64,000 nucleotides of DNA from an uncultured Bacteroidota bacterium (GTDB lineage Bacteria; Bacteroidota; Bacteroidia; Flavobacteriales; Flavobacteriaceae). A model generated the notes under the pieces. The model saw only the letters and a program-made list of their open reading frames with translations. It did not search any database and was not told where the DNA came from. Numbering within the stretch: position 1 is the stretch's first letter; every line of letters begins with the position of its first letter. Shown piece by piece: positions 42,313 through 53,555 of the stretch. Where the stretch lies: positions 32,001-96,000 of the forward strand of contig CACCAP010000004.1 of the NCBI GenBank assembly GCA_902544085.1, given 5' to 3'. The position numbers and the translations under genes are program-made.

Positions 42313-44160
42313 ATGCCTACATCTACATCCTATACTGAAGAAAACATTAGGTCTCTTGACTGGAAGGAGCACATAAGAATGCGACCTGGTATGTATATTG
42401 GAAAATTGGGTGATGGCTCTGCATCTGATGATGGAATTTACATTTTACTCAAAGAAATTATTGACAATTCTGTTGATGAGTTTGTAATGGGGGCTGGTAA
42501 AACAATTGAAATCACATTAAAGGACAATATCATTAAAGTTAGAGACTATGGCAGAGGTATTCCGCTTGGTAAAGTGGTTGATGTTGTTTCGCGAATGAAT
42601 ACTGGAGGAAAGTACGATACAAGAGCCTTTAAAAAATCTGTTGGCCTAAATGGAGTTGGAACGAAAGCTGTTAATGCCTTATCTACCTCATTCAGTGTCG
42701 AGTCAGTTCGAGATGGAAAATCAAAGATTGTGAGTTTCGAATTGGGAGAAATTATCGATTCACCACCCGTTCAAGAATCTACAAAAAGAAAAGGAACTGC
42801 TATTATTTTTCAACCAGATTCATCAATATTTAAAAATTATAAATTCAGAAATGAATACATAGTAAAGATGATAAAATACTACGTGTACTTAAATCCTGGT
42901 CTCTCAATAATTTTTAATGGAGAAAAATTTAAATCTGAAAATGGATTAAAAGATCTTATCGAAGACAATAATAATATTGATGATTTTTTATATCCAGTTA
43001 TACATTTAAAGGGAAATGATATAGAAATTGCAATAACGCATAATAAAAAACATTACAGCGAAGAGTACTATTCTTTTGTGAACGGACAAAATACAAGTCA
43101 GGGGGGGACCCATCTAAATTCTTTTAAGGAGGCAATAGTAAAAACGATTAGAGATTTTTTTAAAAAAAATTATGATTCATCTGATATAAAAAAATCAATA
43201 ATTTCAGCCATTAGTATCAAAGTTATGGAGCCAGTTTTCGAGTCCCAAACAAAAACTAAACTTGGATCAACAGAAATGGGAGGTGGCTTGCCAACTGTGC
43301 GTTCGTACATATTAGAATTCATATCAAAAAATCTTGATAATTATCTTCACAAGAATAAAGATGTTGCAGAGGTAATCCAAAGAAAGATCATGCAGGCTGA
43401 GAGAGAAAGAAAAGAATTATCAGGAATTAGAAAATTAGCAAGAGAAAGAGCAAAAAAATCAAGTTTACACAATAAAAAATTAAGAGACTGTAGAGTTCAC
43501 TTGGGCGACATGAGTAATGAAAAAAGATTAGATACTACAATATTTATTACTGAGGGTGATTCTGCCAGCGGTTCAATAACAAAGTCTAGGGATGTTAATA
43601 CCCAAGCAGTTTTTAGCCTAAGAGGAAAACCACTCAACTCATACTCAATGACTAAAAAAATTGTTTATGAAAATGAAGAATTTAACCTCCTTCAAGCAGC
43701 ATTAAATATTGAGGAAGGAATAGAAAAACTTAGATATAATAAAATTGTAATAGCTACAGATGCGGATGTTGATGGTATGCATATTCGTTTATTGATTATA
43801 ACTTTTTTTCTACAATTTTTCCCCGAGCTGATAAAGGAGGGTCATCTTTTTATATTGCAGACACCGCTGTTCAGAGTTAGAAATAAAAAGGAAACAATCT
43901 ATTGTTACTCAGATATAGAAAAAAGTGAAGCATGTGACAAGTTGGGTGCAAAGGTTGAAATAACTAGGTTTAAGGGATTAGGAGAAATTTCACCAAATGA
44001 ATTCAAAAATTTTATTGGGGATAGCATAAGACTGGACCCTGTAATTATAAATAAGGAGACCAGTGTAGATGATCTGTTGTCATTTTACATGGGAAAGAAT
44101 ACACCTGACAGACAAAACTTTATAATAGATAATTTAAAGGTTGATATAGACTCAGCATGA
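42313..44160 (+). CDS. parE: DNA topoisomerase IV subunit B
   Basis: 615 residues. GHKL ATPase domain with [17 protein letters not shown] and [13 protein letters not shown]; transducer; then the TOPRIM domain with TEGDSASGS and [10 protein letters not shown]. The length lacks the C-terminal insert of the longer GyrB. Together with parC, which starts inside its end (4-base ATGA overlap), it decatenates daughter chromosomes. The 98-base spacer after ychF probably holds its promoter; the nearest box is TATATTTA at 42294-42301, one base off consensus. Confidence 0.95.
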   Translation: MPTSTSYTEENIRSLDWKEHIRMRPGMYIGKLGDGSASDDGIYILLKEIIDNSVDEFVMGAGKTIEITLKDNIIKVRDYGRGIPLGKVVDVVSRMNTGGKYDTRAFKKSVGLNGVGTKAVNALSTSFSVESVRDGKSKIVSFELGEIIDSPPVQESTKRKGTAIIFQPDSSIFKNYKFRNEYIVKMIKYYVYLNPGLSIIFNGEKFKSENGLKDLIEDNNNIDDFLYPVIHLKGNDIEIAITHNKKHYSEEYYSFVNGQNTSQGGTHLNSFKEAIVKTIRDFFKKNYDSSDIKKSIISAISIKVMEPVFESQTKTKLGSTEMGGGLPTVRSYILEFISKNLDNYLHKNKDVAEVIQRKIMQAERERKELSGIRKLARERAKKSSLHNKKLRDCRVHLGDMSNEKRLDTTIFITEGDSASGSITKSRDVNTQAVFSLRGKPLNSYSMTKKIVYENEEFNLLQAALNIEEGIEKLRYNKIVIATDADVDGMHIRLLIITFFLQFFPELIKEGHLFILQTPLFRVRNKKETIYCYSDIEKSEACDKLGAKVEITRFKGLGEISPNEFKNFIGDSIRLDPVIINKETSVDDLLSFYMGKNTPDRQNFIIDNLKVDIDSA

Positions 44161-46727
44161 TTGAAGAAAATTTTGATAAAGAAGATTTTTTAGTTCCAAT
44201 TTCAGGGATGTACAAGGAATGGTTTATTGATTATGCCTCTTATGTTATTTTGGAAAGAGCTGTTCCTGCCATTGAAGATGGATTAAAACCTGTACAGAGA
44301 AGAATTTTGCATTCCATGAAAGACTTAGATGATGGAAGATTTAATAAAGTTGCCAATATTGTTGGGCACACAATGCAGTATCATCCCCATGGCGATGCAA
44401 GTATTTCAGATGCAATCGTTCAGATCGGACAAAAAGAGTTACTAATTGATACTCAAGGAAATTGGGGCAATATTTTAACGGGTGACTCAGCAGCAGCATC
44501 TAGATATATTGAAGCTAGACTTTCTCCGTTTGCACTTGATGTTGTTTACAGTCCCAAAATTACCAATTGGCAACTATCATATGACGGAAGAAGAAAAGAA
44601 CCAGTCAATTTTCCTGTTAAATTTCCATTGCTTTTAGCACAAGGTGCTGAGGGAATTGCAGTAGGATTGTCAACAAAAATTCTCCCTCACAATTTTGTTG
44701 AATTAATTGATGGATCAATCAAGTGTTTAAAGGGAAGAAAATTTCAATTATATCCTGATTTTCCAACCTCTGGAGTTGTTGATGTAACAAACTATAATGA
44801 TGGAAAAAGAGGAGGTAGGATTAAAGTTAGAGCAAAAATAAACCAGTTAAATAAAAATACTTTAATAATAACCCAAATACCTTACACAACAACAAGCAGT
44901 AGCTTAATTGATTCAATTTTAAAAGCCAATGAAAAGGGTAAGATTAAAATTAAAAAGATTGAAGATAATACTGCCTCTGATGTTGAAATTCTAATTCACC
45001 TTCCAAACGGAGTTTCACCTGATAAAACAATTGATGGACTATTTGCTTTTACCAATTGTGAAGTATCAATTTCTCCACTTGGTTGTATTATTGAAAACAA
45101 CAAACCATTATTTACCGGAGTATCTGATATGTTGATTAAATCAACTATGAATACAAAGGAACTACTAAAAAAGGAATTAGAGAACAAATTGAAAGAGTTA
45201 AATCAATTATGGCACTCATCAACTCTTGAAAAAATATTTATTGAAAGAAGAATTTACAGGCTGATCGAAGACAAAGATTCTTGGGAATTGGTTTTGGAGG
45301 CAATAAAAGATGGTTTGAAACCTCATTTAGAATTACTTAAACAAGTAGTGACTCATGATGATGTGATTAAATTAACGGAAATCAGAATAAAACGAATCTC
45401 AAAGTATGATATTGATAAAGCTGATAAAAAAATTATCGAGATAGAAAATCAAATTGAAGAAACTAATTACAATTTGGAAAACCTAAATGATTTTGCAATT
45501 AATTATTTCAAAGATTTAAAATTAAAGTATGGCAAGAGCAGGGTCAGAAAAACTGAAATCAAAATTTTTGATGATGTTGATGTAAAAAAAGTCGTCGTTA
45601 GAAATGCTAGACTTTATGTTAACAGATCAGAAGGTTTTATAGGAACATCGCTACGAAAGGAGGAGTATGTAGAGGAATGTTCTGACATTGATGATGTTAT
45701 TGTGTTCACAAAAAAAGGCAATATGATTGTAACTAGAGTTGAAAATAAGAAGTTTATTGAAAAGGGAATTGAACATGTTGCTGTATTCAAGAAAAAAGAT
45801 TCCAGAACAATTTATAACATGATATATAGAGACGGTAAAACTGGCATAACATTTATAAAAAGATTTAATGTTACGGGTGTAACAAGAGATAAAATATATA
45901 ATTTAACCACTGATCACCCTAAAACAATTTTGCTTCATTTGACATCCAATCCAAATGGGGAAGCTGAGATAGTAACGATTATTTTACGCCAATCAGGTTC
46001 TATAAAAAAATTAAAATGGGATTTAGATTTTGCTGACTTATCAATAAAGGGTAGATCTGTAAAGGGAAATATAGTTTCTAAACATACAGTTCAGAAGGTT
46101 TTATTTAAAGAAAAGGGATTATCCACTTTAAAGCCAAGAAAAATTTGGTTTGATGAAACAGTACAAAGAATTAATGTTGATGGTAGAGGAGAATTACTTG
46201 GTGAGTTTAAGCCAGATGATGATTTAATAATTTTTCAGCAATCTGGAAAATTCAAAATTGTTAAACCGGATATAAATATGCACTTCCCTGAAGATATGAT
46301 CATTCTTGAGAAACTAGATAGAGTAAAACCGGTTACAGTTGTTTATAACAATCTTGTAAAGAAAAAATATTTTGTAAAGAGATTTACTATTGGGCAAACC
46401 AAAGGAACTCAAAATTATATTGAAAAATCAAAGGATTTAATAACAGAGTTGGTTTTGACAGACTGGAAGCCTGTGATTGAGATTATATACAGGGACAAAT
46501 CGATTGAAACAAAAAAAATCGAACTGTCAAATTTTATTTCTGTTAAAGGATTAAAGGCTAAAGGAAATCAACTTGAAAACAAAGAAATTAAACTGATTAA
46601 TAAACTTGATCCCATCCCCTATGAACCACCACTAAATGATTTAAATGATATTGAAGTTGTTGATGAAAAAATTGACACAAACTTTAATGGTGATGAGTTA
46701 AGTACTCAAACCAAACTAGATTTTTGA
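44157..46727 (+). CDS. parC: DNA topoisomerase IV subunit A
   Basis: 856 residues. Winged-helix breakage-reunion domain with the catalytic tyrosine Y117 in [15 protein letters not shown] and [10 protein letters not shown] are the quinolone-resistance-determining surroundings. The tower and coiled-coil gate (about 340-470) follow, and the C-terminal region forms a degenerate beta-pinwheel. No GyrA-box (QRRGG[KR]G) is seen, as expected for ParC. Assigned to topoisomerase IV by the operon with parE. The 3' end overlaps the convergent DUF2007 gene by 22 bases, the longest convergent overlap here. Confidence 0.95.
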   Translation: MIEENFDKEDFLVPISGMYKEWFIDYASYVILERAVPAIEDGLKPVQRRILHSMKDLDDGRFNKVANIVGHTMQYHPHGDASISDAIVQIGQKELLIDTQGNWGNILTGDSAAASRYIEARLSPFALDVVYSPKITNWQLSYDGRRKEPVNFPVKFPLLLAQGAEGIAVGLSTKILPHNFVELIDGSIKCLKGRKFQLYPDFPTSGVVDVTNYNDGKRGGRIKVRAKINQLNKNTLIITQIPYTTTSSSLIDSILKANEKGKIKIKKIEDNTASDVEILIHLPNGVSPDKTIDGLFAFTNCEVSISPLGCIIENNKPLFTGVSDMLIKSTMNTKELLKKELENKLKELNQLWHSSTLEKIFIERRIYRLIEDKDSWELVLEAIKDGLKPHLELLKQVVTHDDVIKLTEIRIKRISKYDIDKADKKIIEIENQIEETNYNLENLNDFAINYFKDLKLKYGKSRVRKTEIKIFDDVDVKKVVVRNARLYVNRSEGFIGTSLRKEEYVEECSDIDDVIVFTKKGNMIVTRVENKKFIEKGIEHVAVFKKKDSRTIYNMIYRDGKTGITFIKRFNVTGVTRDKIYNLTTDHPKTILLHLTSNPNGEAEIVTIILRQSGSIKKLKWDLDFADLSIKGRSVKGNIVSKHTVQKVLFKEKGLSTLKPRKIWFDETVQRINVDGRGELLGEFKPDDDLIIFQQSGKFKIVKPDINMHFPEDMIILEKLDRVKPVTVVYNNLVKKKYFVKRFTIGQTKGTQNYIEKSKDLITELVLTDWKPVIEIIYRDKSIETKKIELSNFISVKGLKAKGNQLENKEIKLINKLDPIPYEPPLNDLNDIEVVDEKIDTNFNGDELSTQTKLDF

Positions 46728-46948
46728 TTTTTGAAAATCTTTAAGGCAAAATCATAATCATTTTCATAAATAAGTAACCTATGTGTGTAGTATAAATTGG
46801 TTACTCCAAAACCAGCTAAAATCGCAGATTCTTTATAGTCCTGAACAATATACTTTATATCAAAATCTTCAAGTATCGTACAAAATTTTTGAACTTCGAT
46901 AAATGAACCAGTAAAAAGTTCTTTTAATTTGCTTTTATATATTTTCAA
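46706..46948 (-). CDS. DUF2007 family small protein
   Basis: 80 residues. [21 protein letters not shown] matches the DUF2007 putative signal-transducing family (typical S-G-S-F-x-x-V-Q pattern), followed by a hydrophobic patch and the [20 protein letters not shown] end. No ATG exists in this frame before the motif, so the start is taken as TTG 46948, overlapping lptB by 14 bases. Its extreme 3' end overlaps parC. Function unknown. Confidence 0.75.
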   Translation of the reverse strand: MKIYKSKLKELFTGSFIEVQKFCTILEDFDIKYIVQDYKESAILAGFGVTNLYYTHRLLIYENDYDFALKIFKNQKSSLV

Positions 46949-47678
46949 ATCTATTTTTTCTAAATACGAAATTTTGACCTAAATAAACCTTCCTAACAAC
47001 TTTATCCTTAGCTAAATCCTCAGGCTTACCATCTTTTAAAATAGAGCCTTCAAACATTAAATAGGTTCTGTCAGTTATTGCTAATGTTTCTTGAACATTG
47101 TGGTCTGTAATTAAAACGCCAATATTTTTATTTTTTAGTTGAAAAATAATTTTTTGAATTTCTTCAACTGCAATTGGATCAACTCCTGCAAAAGGCTCAT
47201 CAAGAAGCAAGAACTTTGGATCTGTTGCTAATGCTCTTGCAATCTCGGTTCTCCTTCTTTCACCACCTGAAAGTAAATCTCCTCTATTTTTTCTAACTTT
47301 TTGCAAACTAAACTCTTCTATGAGTTCTTCAAGTTTTTTATTTTGATCTAATTTGGATAAACTTCCAATCTCTAAGACTGCTTTTATGTTATCTTCAACA
47401 GTTAATTTTCTGAAGACCGAAGCCTCTTGAGCTAAATATCCTATTCCTAGTTTTGCCCTTTCATACATGGGTTTATGAGAAATGTTTTTATCGTTTAGCA
47501 ATATCGAACCTAAATCTGATTTAATTAAACCAACCATCATGTAAAAGCATGTTGTTTTGCCTGCACCATTAGGCCCTAGGAGCCCCACAATCTCGCCTTG
47601 AGAAACTTTTATATTAACATTATCAACAACTTTCCTGCCTTTGTATGCCTTTACAATATTTGAAGTTTTTAAGATCAT
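46935..47678 (-). CDS. lptB: LPS export ABC transporter ATP-binding protein LptB
   Basis: 247 residues. Walker [10 protein letters not shown] at residues 35-43, signature [16 protein letters not shown] near 136, Walker [21 protein letters not shown] and the H-loop [10 protein letters not shown]. The GGERRR-x-EIARAL form and FAGVDP are characteristic of LptB. It powers LPS extraction from the inner membrane with LptF/LptG, towards LptD (at 8015-10606). Overlaps tatC by 4 bases. kdsD, two genes upstream, makes the Kdo precursor for the same LPS. Confidence 0.93.
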   Translation of the reverse strand: MILKTSNIVKAYKGRKVVDNVNIKVSQGEIVGLLGPNGAGKTTCFYMMVGLIKSDLGSILLNDKNISHKPMYERAKLGIGYLAQEASVFRKLTVEDNIKAVLEIGSLSKLDQNKKLEELIEEFSLQKVRKNRGDLLSGGERRRTEIARALATDPKFLLLDEPFAGVDPIAVEEIQKIIFQLKNKNIGVLITDHNVQETLAITDRTYLMFEGSILKDGKPEDLAKDKVVRKVYLGQNFVFRKNRFENI

Positions 47679-48475
47679 TTATTTTTTAAAACAATTTTTG
47701 AAATGTATATACTAATTTGATACAATATTAAAATCGGAATCGCTACAATTATCTGACTTGCAACGTCAGGAGGTGTAATTATTGCAGCCAAAATGAGAAC
47801 AAAAACTAGTGCATATTTTCTATATTTTACTAAAATTTTTGGAGTTACCAACCCAATTTTAGTTAAGAAATAAATTATTATTGGTAGTTCAAAAATAACA
47901 CCCGATGACAATGCAGAAGCCCTTACAAGTGATATATAACTGCTCAAATCGAAATCATTAAAAACTTCTTGACTTACGGTATAATTTCCCAAGAAGTTGA
48001 TTGACAGGGGACATACTACATAGTATCCAAACGATACACCAATAAAAAATAATAGACTTGACACAAAAATAAATCCTCTAGCATACTTTTTCTCATTACT
48101 GTAAAGACCAGGACTTATAAAGCTCCAAAATTGATATAATACATAGGGGAACGAAATAACAAATCCTGCTGCAATTGATGTCATTATATGCGCTGAAAAT
48201 TGTCCAGAAACCGTCCTGCTTTGAATTCTAAATGGTAATTCAGTTATACAAAAACTATCATTAAGACCAATAAAATTGGAAACATTACATAGTATTCTGT
48301 ATGTTATAAAATTTGGATCTTTTGGTCCAAAAATAATATTGTCAAAAATATAGTCTTTGAATATAAAAGCTATTGAACCAGCAAGAACAATGCCCATAAT
48401 AGCTCTCAAAATATGCCATCTGAGATCTTCAAGATGGTCTAAAAAAGACATTTCATTTGGATCAACTTTAGACAT
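47675..48475 (-). CDS. tatC: Sec-independent protein translocase subunit TatC
   Basis: 266 residues with six predicted membrane segments. The N-terminal [15 protein letters not shown] is the conserved cytoplasmic motif with the glutamate that binds twin-arginine signal peptides, and [20 protein letters not shown] is also conserved. TatC recognises folded precursors for export. A large periplasmic loop after segment 1 (about 50 residues with three cysteines) is longer than in E. coli. tatA/B genes are not adjacent. Lies 1 base after the kdsD stop. Confidence 0.95.
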   Translation of the reverse strand: MSKVDPNEMSFLDHLEDLRWHILRAIMGIVLAGSIAFIFKDYIFDNIIFGPKDPNFITYRILCNVSNFIGLNDSFCITELPFRIQSRTVSGQFSAHIMTSIAAGFVISFPYVLYQFWSFISPGLYSNEKKYARGFIFVSSLLFFIGVSFGYYVVCPLSINFLGNYTVSQEVFNDFDLSSYISLVRASALSSGVIFELPIIIYFLTKIGLVTPKILVKYRKYALVFVLILAAIITPPDVASQIIVAIPILILYQISIYISKIVLKNK

Positions 48476-48476
48476 C

Positions 48477-49436
48477 CTAAATCCCCGATTTTAAAATTTG
48501 ATGTATGTGAATCATTCCAATGTATTTAGTTCCTTTTGTTACAATTAATTGAGAAATTTTCTTTGAATTCATCAACCTTAGGGCATCAATGGCCAAGTCT
48601 TGATGATCTATTGTCATGGGATGATTATTTTCAAGTGAACTTATTTTTTGATTTAAAGGATCTTTGTGTTTGCTAAGAATTCTTCTAATATCTCCATCGG
48701 TAATTATACCCACAATCTTTTTTTTATCCATAACCACTGTAGCACCTAACATTTTCGAAGATATTTCATCAATTGCATGTTTTAGTGTGTCATCGACAGA
48801 AACCATGGGTTTTAAATCATAATCTAAAATGTCATCAACTGTCAAGGTTAATTTTTTACCGAGTGAACCGGATGGATGAAACTTTGCAAACGACTTTATA
48901 TCAAAATTTTTCAATTTCATTAAAGAAATTGCAATTATGTCCCCAACTAACATTTGTATTATTGAACTTGTTGTTGGCGCAAGGTTGTATGGACATGCTT
49001 CTTTTTCTATCGGAGTATGAATTAGGTGTTCTGAGTTCTTAGCTAAAAATGAATCCTTGCTTGAGCATAACCCAATAATTATATTTTTATTTTTTTTTAA
49101 ATTTTTTACCAGTTCTATGGTTTCTGTGTTATTACCACTTTTAGAAATGAAAATCACAGCATCTTTTTCTGAAATAATACCCATATCACCATGCAGAGCA
49201 TCAGAACCATGCATGAAAACTGATGGAGACCCTGTAGAATTTAGAGTAGCTGCTATTTTCATTCCAACTAAAGCACTTTTACCAATACCTGTGATTATAA
49301 TTTTACCATCCAATGTGGCCAAATATTCAATCACATCACTTATATCATCAACAATATTAATTTTTAATTTTTCAATTGTTTCCTCTTGAATTTTAATTAC
49401 TTTATTCGATATTTTTCTGATGTCTGTTTTGTTCAC
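48477..49436 (-). CDS. kdsD: arabinose-5-phosphate isomerase (KdsD/KpsF)
   Basis: 319 residues. SIS domain (about 35-165) with TGIGKSALVGMKIAATLNSTG and HGDMGIISEKD, followed by two CBS domains (about 205-319). It converts ribulose-5-phosphate to arabinose-5-phosphate, the first committed step to Kdo. Start is GTG 49436; no ATG exists between the upstream in-frame stop and the SIS domain. A TATATTTG box at 49504-49497 may be the promoter, with a TTG 14 bases before it. Confidence 0.95.
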   Translation of the reverse strand: MNKTDIRKISNKVIKIQEETIEKLKINIVDDISDVIEYLATLDGKIIITGIGKSALVGMKIAATLNSTGSPSVFMHGSDALHGDMGIISEKDAVIFISKSGNNTETIELVKNLKKNKNIIIGLCSSKDSFLAKNSEHLIHTPIEKEACPYNLAPTTSSIIQMLVGDIIAISLMKLKNFDIKSFAKFHPSGSLGKKLTLTVDDILDYDLKPMVSVDDTLKHAIDEISSKMLGATVVMDKKKIVGIITDGDIRRILSKHKDPLNQKISSLENNHPMTIDHQDLAIDALRLMNSKKISQLIVTKGTKYIGMIHIHQILKSGI

Positions 49437-49496
49437 AACTTGTTTAAATTATAGATTCCTGTGGGGCTTAATTAGATTATATTTACTGTAAAGGTA

Positions 49497-49504
49497 CAAA
49501 TATA
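49497..49504 (-). promoter_or_regulatory. candidate -7 box TATATTTG for kdsD-tatC-lptB
   Basis: Exact TAnnTTTG on the minus strand, 61 bases before the kdsD GTG. A TTG lies at 49521-49519, 14 bases away and so closer than the usual ~19. It overlaps the space used by recQ in the other direction. Confidence 0.4.
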
Positions 49505-49520
49505 CCCTATTTGATATACA

Positions 49521-51713
49521 ATGACCCTAAAATCAGATCTCTCAATCTTGTTGTTAAAGCACTTTGGTTTCAACAGTTTTAGAGAAAATCAGTTTGAAAT
49601 AATCGAATCTCTGGTTACAGGTAATGATACTTTGGTTATCATGCCAACAGGCGGAGGAAAATCGCTTTGCTATCAAATTTCAGCATTATATATGAAAGGA
49701 GTAGCGATTATAGTTTCTCCACTTATTGCATTGATGAAAAATCAGGTTGATGTAATGAATGCATTATTTGAAAAAAAATTTGTTGCTAGTGTTTATAATT
49801 CAACTCTTTCATCAACTGAAAAAAAACATGTCAAAGAAAATATTTTAATTGGTCAAACCAAATTAGTTTATATCTCACCTGAGTCTTTTTCAAGAGAGAA
49901 TAATATCAAATTTTTTAAAGACCAGACTATTTCTTTTGTTGCAATTGACGAAGCTCATTGCATTTCAGAATGGGGCCATGATTTTAGGCCTGATTACAGA
50001 ATTATTTCGGAAACATGTGATAAAATTAGTGCCAATCTAAATAAGATAGCTTTGACTGCAACAGCAACTCCAAAAGTGAAAGATGATATTATTAAGAACT
50101 TAAATCTAAAAAACCACAGGATATTTCAATCCTCTTTTAATAGACCAAATTTATTTTATGAAATCAGAAAGAAAGATAGCAATATTGACAAGCAGATCAT
50201 TTCATACATAAAATCTAATGAAACAAAGTCAGGAATAATATATTGTATGTCGCGAAAAAAAGTAGATCAACTTTCTGAATTACTACAAATTAATAATATT
50301 AAAGCTTTGCCTTATCATGCAGGCTTGGATTCTAAAATAAGATCCTCAAATCAAGATCATTTTCTCATGCAAAATTGTGATGTGATAGTTGCGACAATTG
50401 CTTTTGGAATGGGTATAGATAAGCCTGATATAAGATATGTAATTCATTACGATATTTCAAAATCCATAGAATCCTATTACCAAGAAACTGGAAGAGCTGG
50501 AAGAGATGGAGGAGAGGGACGTTGCATAGCTTTTTATTCATATGAAGATATTGAGAGGTTAGAAAAATTTTTATCATCCAAACCAATATCAGAAAAAGAA
50601 CAAGGGTTATCATTATTAGAGGATGTTTCTGCTTACTGTGAGACATCTATGTCTAGGAGAAAATATTTACTTAATTACTTTGGAGAAGACTATGATGAAA
50701 ATAATGGTTTAGGTAACAAAATGGATGATAATTCTATTGATATTAAAGAAAAAAAAGATATAAAATTCAATGTATCAAAGGTTTTAAGCTGCATTAAAGA
50801 ATTGAAGGAAAATTATAAGTTAAAGGAAGTTGCAAGTTATATAGCAGGAATCGAAACAACCTCAATCAGATCTCATAAATTACTCGAAAGTGAACTTTTT
50901 GGTTTCGGTAAAAGCAAAGGAATTATTTTTTGGAAATCTGTTCTAAGAAAAATGGTCGTAGAGAAACTTTTGGTAAAAAACATAGAAAGTTATGGAATTC
51001 TAAAAATCTCCCATTCAGGTCATCAGTTTATAAATCAACCATATTCAATTATGATGTCAATTGATAATGATTTTTCAATCGATGATAAAATAAAAATTAA
51101 GCAAGTTGATAAAAGTTATGTTATTGATAATGTGTTGATTAGTATTTTAAAAAAGGAAAGAATTAACTTATCAAAAAAACATAATCTACCACCATTTGCA
51201 ATTTTTCAAGACTCATCATTGGAGGAAATGACTTATAAATATCCAACATCAATCGAACAACTCTCTTTAATTAACGGAGTGGGTGAGGGAAAAGCAAAAA
51301 AATTTGGAGAATCATTCATAAACCTGATTAGTCACCACGTAAAGGAAAATAAAATTGAAAATATACAGGAAACAGTTATTAAATCAACTGGAACTAATTC
51401 ACTTACCAAACTTTTTATCATACAATCTGTCGATAAAAAACTTTCTATCGATGAAATTGCAAGTTCAAAGAATATATCATATCAGGATGTTCTTAGTGAA
51501 TTAGAAACAATTATATTTTCAGGAACAAAATTAGACTTGACATATTTAGTAAATGAAATTTTTGATGAGGAATCCCTAAATGAACTGAGTGAGTTTTTTC
51601 ATGAATTAAAGTCCGATTCACTTGATCTTGTAATCGAGGAGTTTTCTGAAGATTATGAAACTGATGACTTAGCTTTGTTTAGATTGTACTTTTATTCAAA
51701 ACATGCATCATAA
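49521..51713 (+). CDS. recQ: ATP-dependent DNA helicase RecQ, zinc cysteines absent
   Basis: 730 residues. Walker A MPTGGGKS at 41-48, DEAHCISEWGHDFRPDY (motif II and aromatic loop), SAT-type TATATPKV, and QETGRAGRDG motif VI. Then come the RQC winged helix and a C-terminal HRDC-like region (about 540-610, INGVGEGKAKKFGE), plus about 100 more residues. In E. coli RecQ four cysteines bind zinc; the matching segment here reads TSMSRRKYLLNYFGE and then GLGNKMDDN, with none of them. RecQ unwinds DNA in recombination and repair. Faces kdsD across an 84-base spacer. Confidence 0.94.
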   Translation: MTLKSDLSILLLKHFGFNSFRENQFEIIESLVTGNDTLVIMPTGGGKSLCYQISALYMKGVAIIVSPLIALMKNQVDVMNALFEKKFVASVYNSTLSSTEKKHVKENILIGQTKLVYISPESFSRENNIKFFKDQTISFVAIDEAHCISEWGHDFRPDYRIISETCDKISANLNKIALTATATPKVKDDIIKNLNLKNHRIFQSSFNRPNLFYEIRKKDSNIDKQIISYIKSNETKSGIIYCMSRKKVDQLSELLQINNIKALPYHAGLDSKIRSSNQDHFLMQNCDVIVATIAFGMGIDKPDIRYVIHYDISKSIESYYQETGRAGRDGGEGRCIAFYSYEDIERLEKFLSSKPISEKEQGLSLLEDVSAYCETSMSRRKYLLNYFGEDYDENNGLGNKMDDNSIDIKEKKDIKFNVSKVLSCIKELKENYKLKEVASYIAGIETTSIRSHKLLESELFGFGKSKGIIFWKSVLRKMVVEKLLVKNIESYGILKISHSGHQFINQPYSIMMSIDNDFSIDDKIKIKQVDKSYVIDNVLISILKKERINLSKKHNLPPFAIFQDSSLEEMTYKYPTSIEQLSLINGVGEGKAKKFGESFINLISHHVKENKIENIQETVIKSTGTNSLTKLFIIQSVDKKLSIDEIASSKNISYQDVLSELETIIFSGTKLDLTYLVNEIFDEESLNELSEFFHELKSDSLDLVIEEFSEDYETDDLALFRLYFYSKHAS

Positions 51714-52265
51714 ATCTTTCCACTTAATATTGCAGCCTATACTTGGTTTCTGGACTGATTTAATTTCTTTATTGTTTAATGTACAGTGAATAGCATTTCT
51801 CAAGTCATTTCCTGTAACTTTTAGATCGTTTCCAGGCCTAGAGTCATCAAGTTGACCTCTGTATACTAATTTATTCTTCTTGTCATAAAGGTAAAAATCA
51901 GGTGTACATGCGGCATCAAATGCTTTAGCAACCTCTTGACTCTCATCATATAAATAAGGAAAATCAAATTTTTTATTAATTGCAAGTTTTTTCATCATTT
52001 CAGGTGAATCTTGAGGATAATTAATAATATCATTACTGCTAATTGCTACAATATTAATTTTTCCTTTATAAAACTTGGATATTGAAATTATCTCATCAAG
52101 AACATGAATAACAAATGGACAATGATTACATATGAACATAACTAGTGTTCCAATATCATTACTAAGTTTTTTATTATCAAATAATTGATTGTTAATTGTA
52201 TTAATGAGATTGAAATTTGGGAGTTCAGATCCTAAATCAATCATATTTGATGGTGTTCTAGCCAT
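51708..52265 (-). CDS. thioredoxin-fold redoxin (AhpC/TSA-type)
   Basis: 185 residues. FICNHCPFVIHV near residue 45 provides a C-x2-C active site in a thioredoxin fold, followed by the peroxiredoxin-like ISSNDIINYPQDSPEMM and ACTPDFYLYDKKNKLVYRG, with the cis-proline in CTPDF. Proteins of this group are usually annotated as thioredoxin family or redoxin; a specific partner is not known. No signal peptide, so probably cytoplasmic. Overlaps the end of recQ by 6 bases. Confidence 0.88.
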   Translation of the reverse strand: MARTPSNMIDLGSELPNFNLINTINNQLFDNKKLSNDIGTLVMFICNHCPFVIHVLDEIISISKFYKGKINIVAISSNDIINYPQDSPEMMKKLAINKKFDFPYLYDESQEVAKAFDAACTPDFYLYDKKNKLVYRGQLDDSRPGNDLKVTGNDLRNAIHCTLNNKEIKSVQKPSIGCNIKWKDL

Positions 52266-52322
52266 TTTTAAAAATTTGATATTCTATGATAGCAAGGTTT
52301 TTGTAAATTTAGGAAATATTTA

Positions 52323-53123
52323 ATGGAAATAATTAATTCTTTTTTTTTAGAAATTTCCTCAACTCAAAGAGCTTTAATATTAGCACTAGGAATTTCATTT
52401 TTTTGGTTGCTTGAGGGAATTATACCATTACGAATATTTTCTTATAACAAAGTCAAGCATGCAATTACAAACATATTACTAACACTAACAACTATTCTTG
52501 TCAATTTTAGCTTGGCATTTTTGATTGTAAAGACATCTGACTTTGTTTATGTTAATAAAATTGGAATTTTCTCCTATTTAGGAATTGATGGTTTAGGCCG
52601 TTTTATAATTACTATTTTAATTCTTGATCTAATTGGTGCTTATTTTGCACACCTTTTTCAACACAAAATATCATTTTTGTGGCCAATACATGCCGTTCAT
52701 CATTCTGATGAAAGTGTTGATACAACTACAGCTAACAGACATCACCCAATTGAGAGTTTTGTAAGATTTTTCTTTACACTGATTGCAATATTTATCTCTG
52801 AATCTTCAATAGCTATGGTTTTTTTATACCAATCTCTTTCCGTGGCTTTTTCTCAATTCAATCATGCTAATATCAATATTACTGAAAAAGTTGATTATTT
52901 AATATCATTAGTTTTCGTTTCACCCAATATGCACAAAGTTCATCATCATTACAAAATGCCATATACTGATTCTAATTATGGGAATATTTTTTCAATTTGG
53001 GACCGATTGTTTGGAACGTATATGAAGTTAGATCTTAAAGATATTAAATTTGGTATTGATGACGGTTATAATGATGAAAATAACTTTTGGAAAGTTATTA
53101 AAAGACCGTTTAGGAAAATTTAA
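52323..53123 (+). CDS. sterol desaturase/fatty acid hydroxylase family protein
   Basis: 266 residues with four to five membrane segments. The di-iron histidine boxes are present in order: HLFQH near residue 115, HAVHHSDE near 128, and HKVHHH near 200. Together these give the eight-histidine pattern of the family. Members hydroxylate or desaturate lipids such as fatty acids, carotenoids or sterols; the lipid here is unknown. Single gene, convergent with the DUF3276 gene (4-base overlap). Confidence 0.92.
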   Translation: MEIINSFFLEISSTQRALILALGISFFWLLEGIIPLRIFSYNKVKHAITNILLTLTTILVNFSLAFLIVKTSDFVYVNKIGIFSYLGIDGLGRFIITILILDLIGAYFAHLFQHKISFLWPIHAVHHSDESVDTTTANRHHPIESFVRFFFTLIAIFISESSIAMVFLYQSLSVAFSQFNHANINITEKVDYLISLVFVSPNMHKVHHHYKMPYTDSNYGNIFSIWDRLFGTYMKLDLKDIKFGIDDGYNDENNFWKVIKRPFRKI

Positions 53124-53506
53124 ATATCTTCTAATTCAACTTCGTCACTTTTCTTATCGTTTTTTTCATCATCAGATTCATTTTCTTCATCTTTCATTTC
53201 CGCATTTTTTGATTTGAAATCTTTATCATGTATATCGCTTATAACTTCTTCACCTTTTTCATCGATAATGTATTTTGTCATTTCACTCAGAATATTTGAA
53301 AAATTTTCGAAATCTTCTTTATAAAGATAAATTTTGTGTTTTTTGAAGTAGAATGTTCCGTCGTCATTGGTAAATTTCTTGCTTTCTGAAATTGTAAGGT
53401 AATAATCTCCTGCTTTTGTTGATCTTACATCAAAAAAATAAGTTCTCCTACCAGCTCTAAGTACCTTGGAAAATATATCTTCATTAACATGTTTACTTTC
53501 TTCCAT
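53120..53506 (-). CDS. DUF3276 / PUR-alpha-like nucleic-acid-binding protein
   Basis: 128 residues from ATG 53506; a TTG at 53524 is less likely. The first ~75 residues (IFSKVLRAGRRTYFFDVRST, YLTISESKKF) match the single PUR repeat of the Bacteroidota DUF3276 family. The tail from residue ~85 is strongly acidic and lysine-rich and probably disordered. PUR domains bind single-stranded purine-rich DNA or RNA. Last of a two-gene minus run after the ABC exporter, separated by about 50 bases. Confidence 0.88.
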   Translation of the reverse strand: MEESKHVNEDIFSKVLRAGRRTYFFDVRSTKAGDYYLTISESKKFTNDDGTFYFKKHKIYLYKEDFENFSNILSEMTKYIIDEKGEEVISDIHDKDFKSKNAEMKDEENESDDEKNDKKSDEVELEDI

Positions 53507-53555
53507 TTTAATAATTTGTATCAAAAATGGTTAAAAAAGTAAAATCAACAAAATC

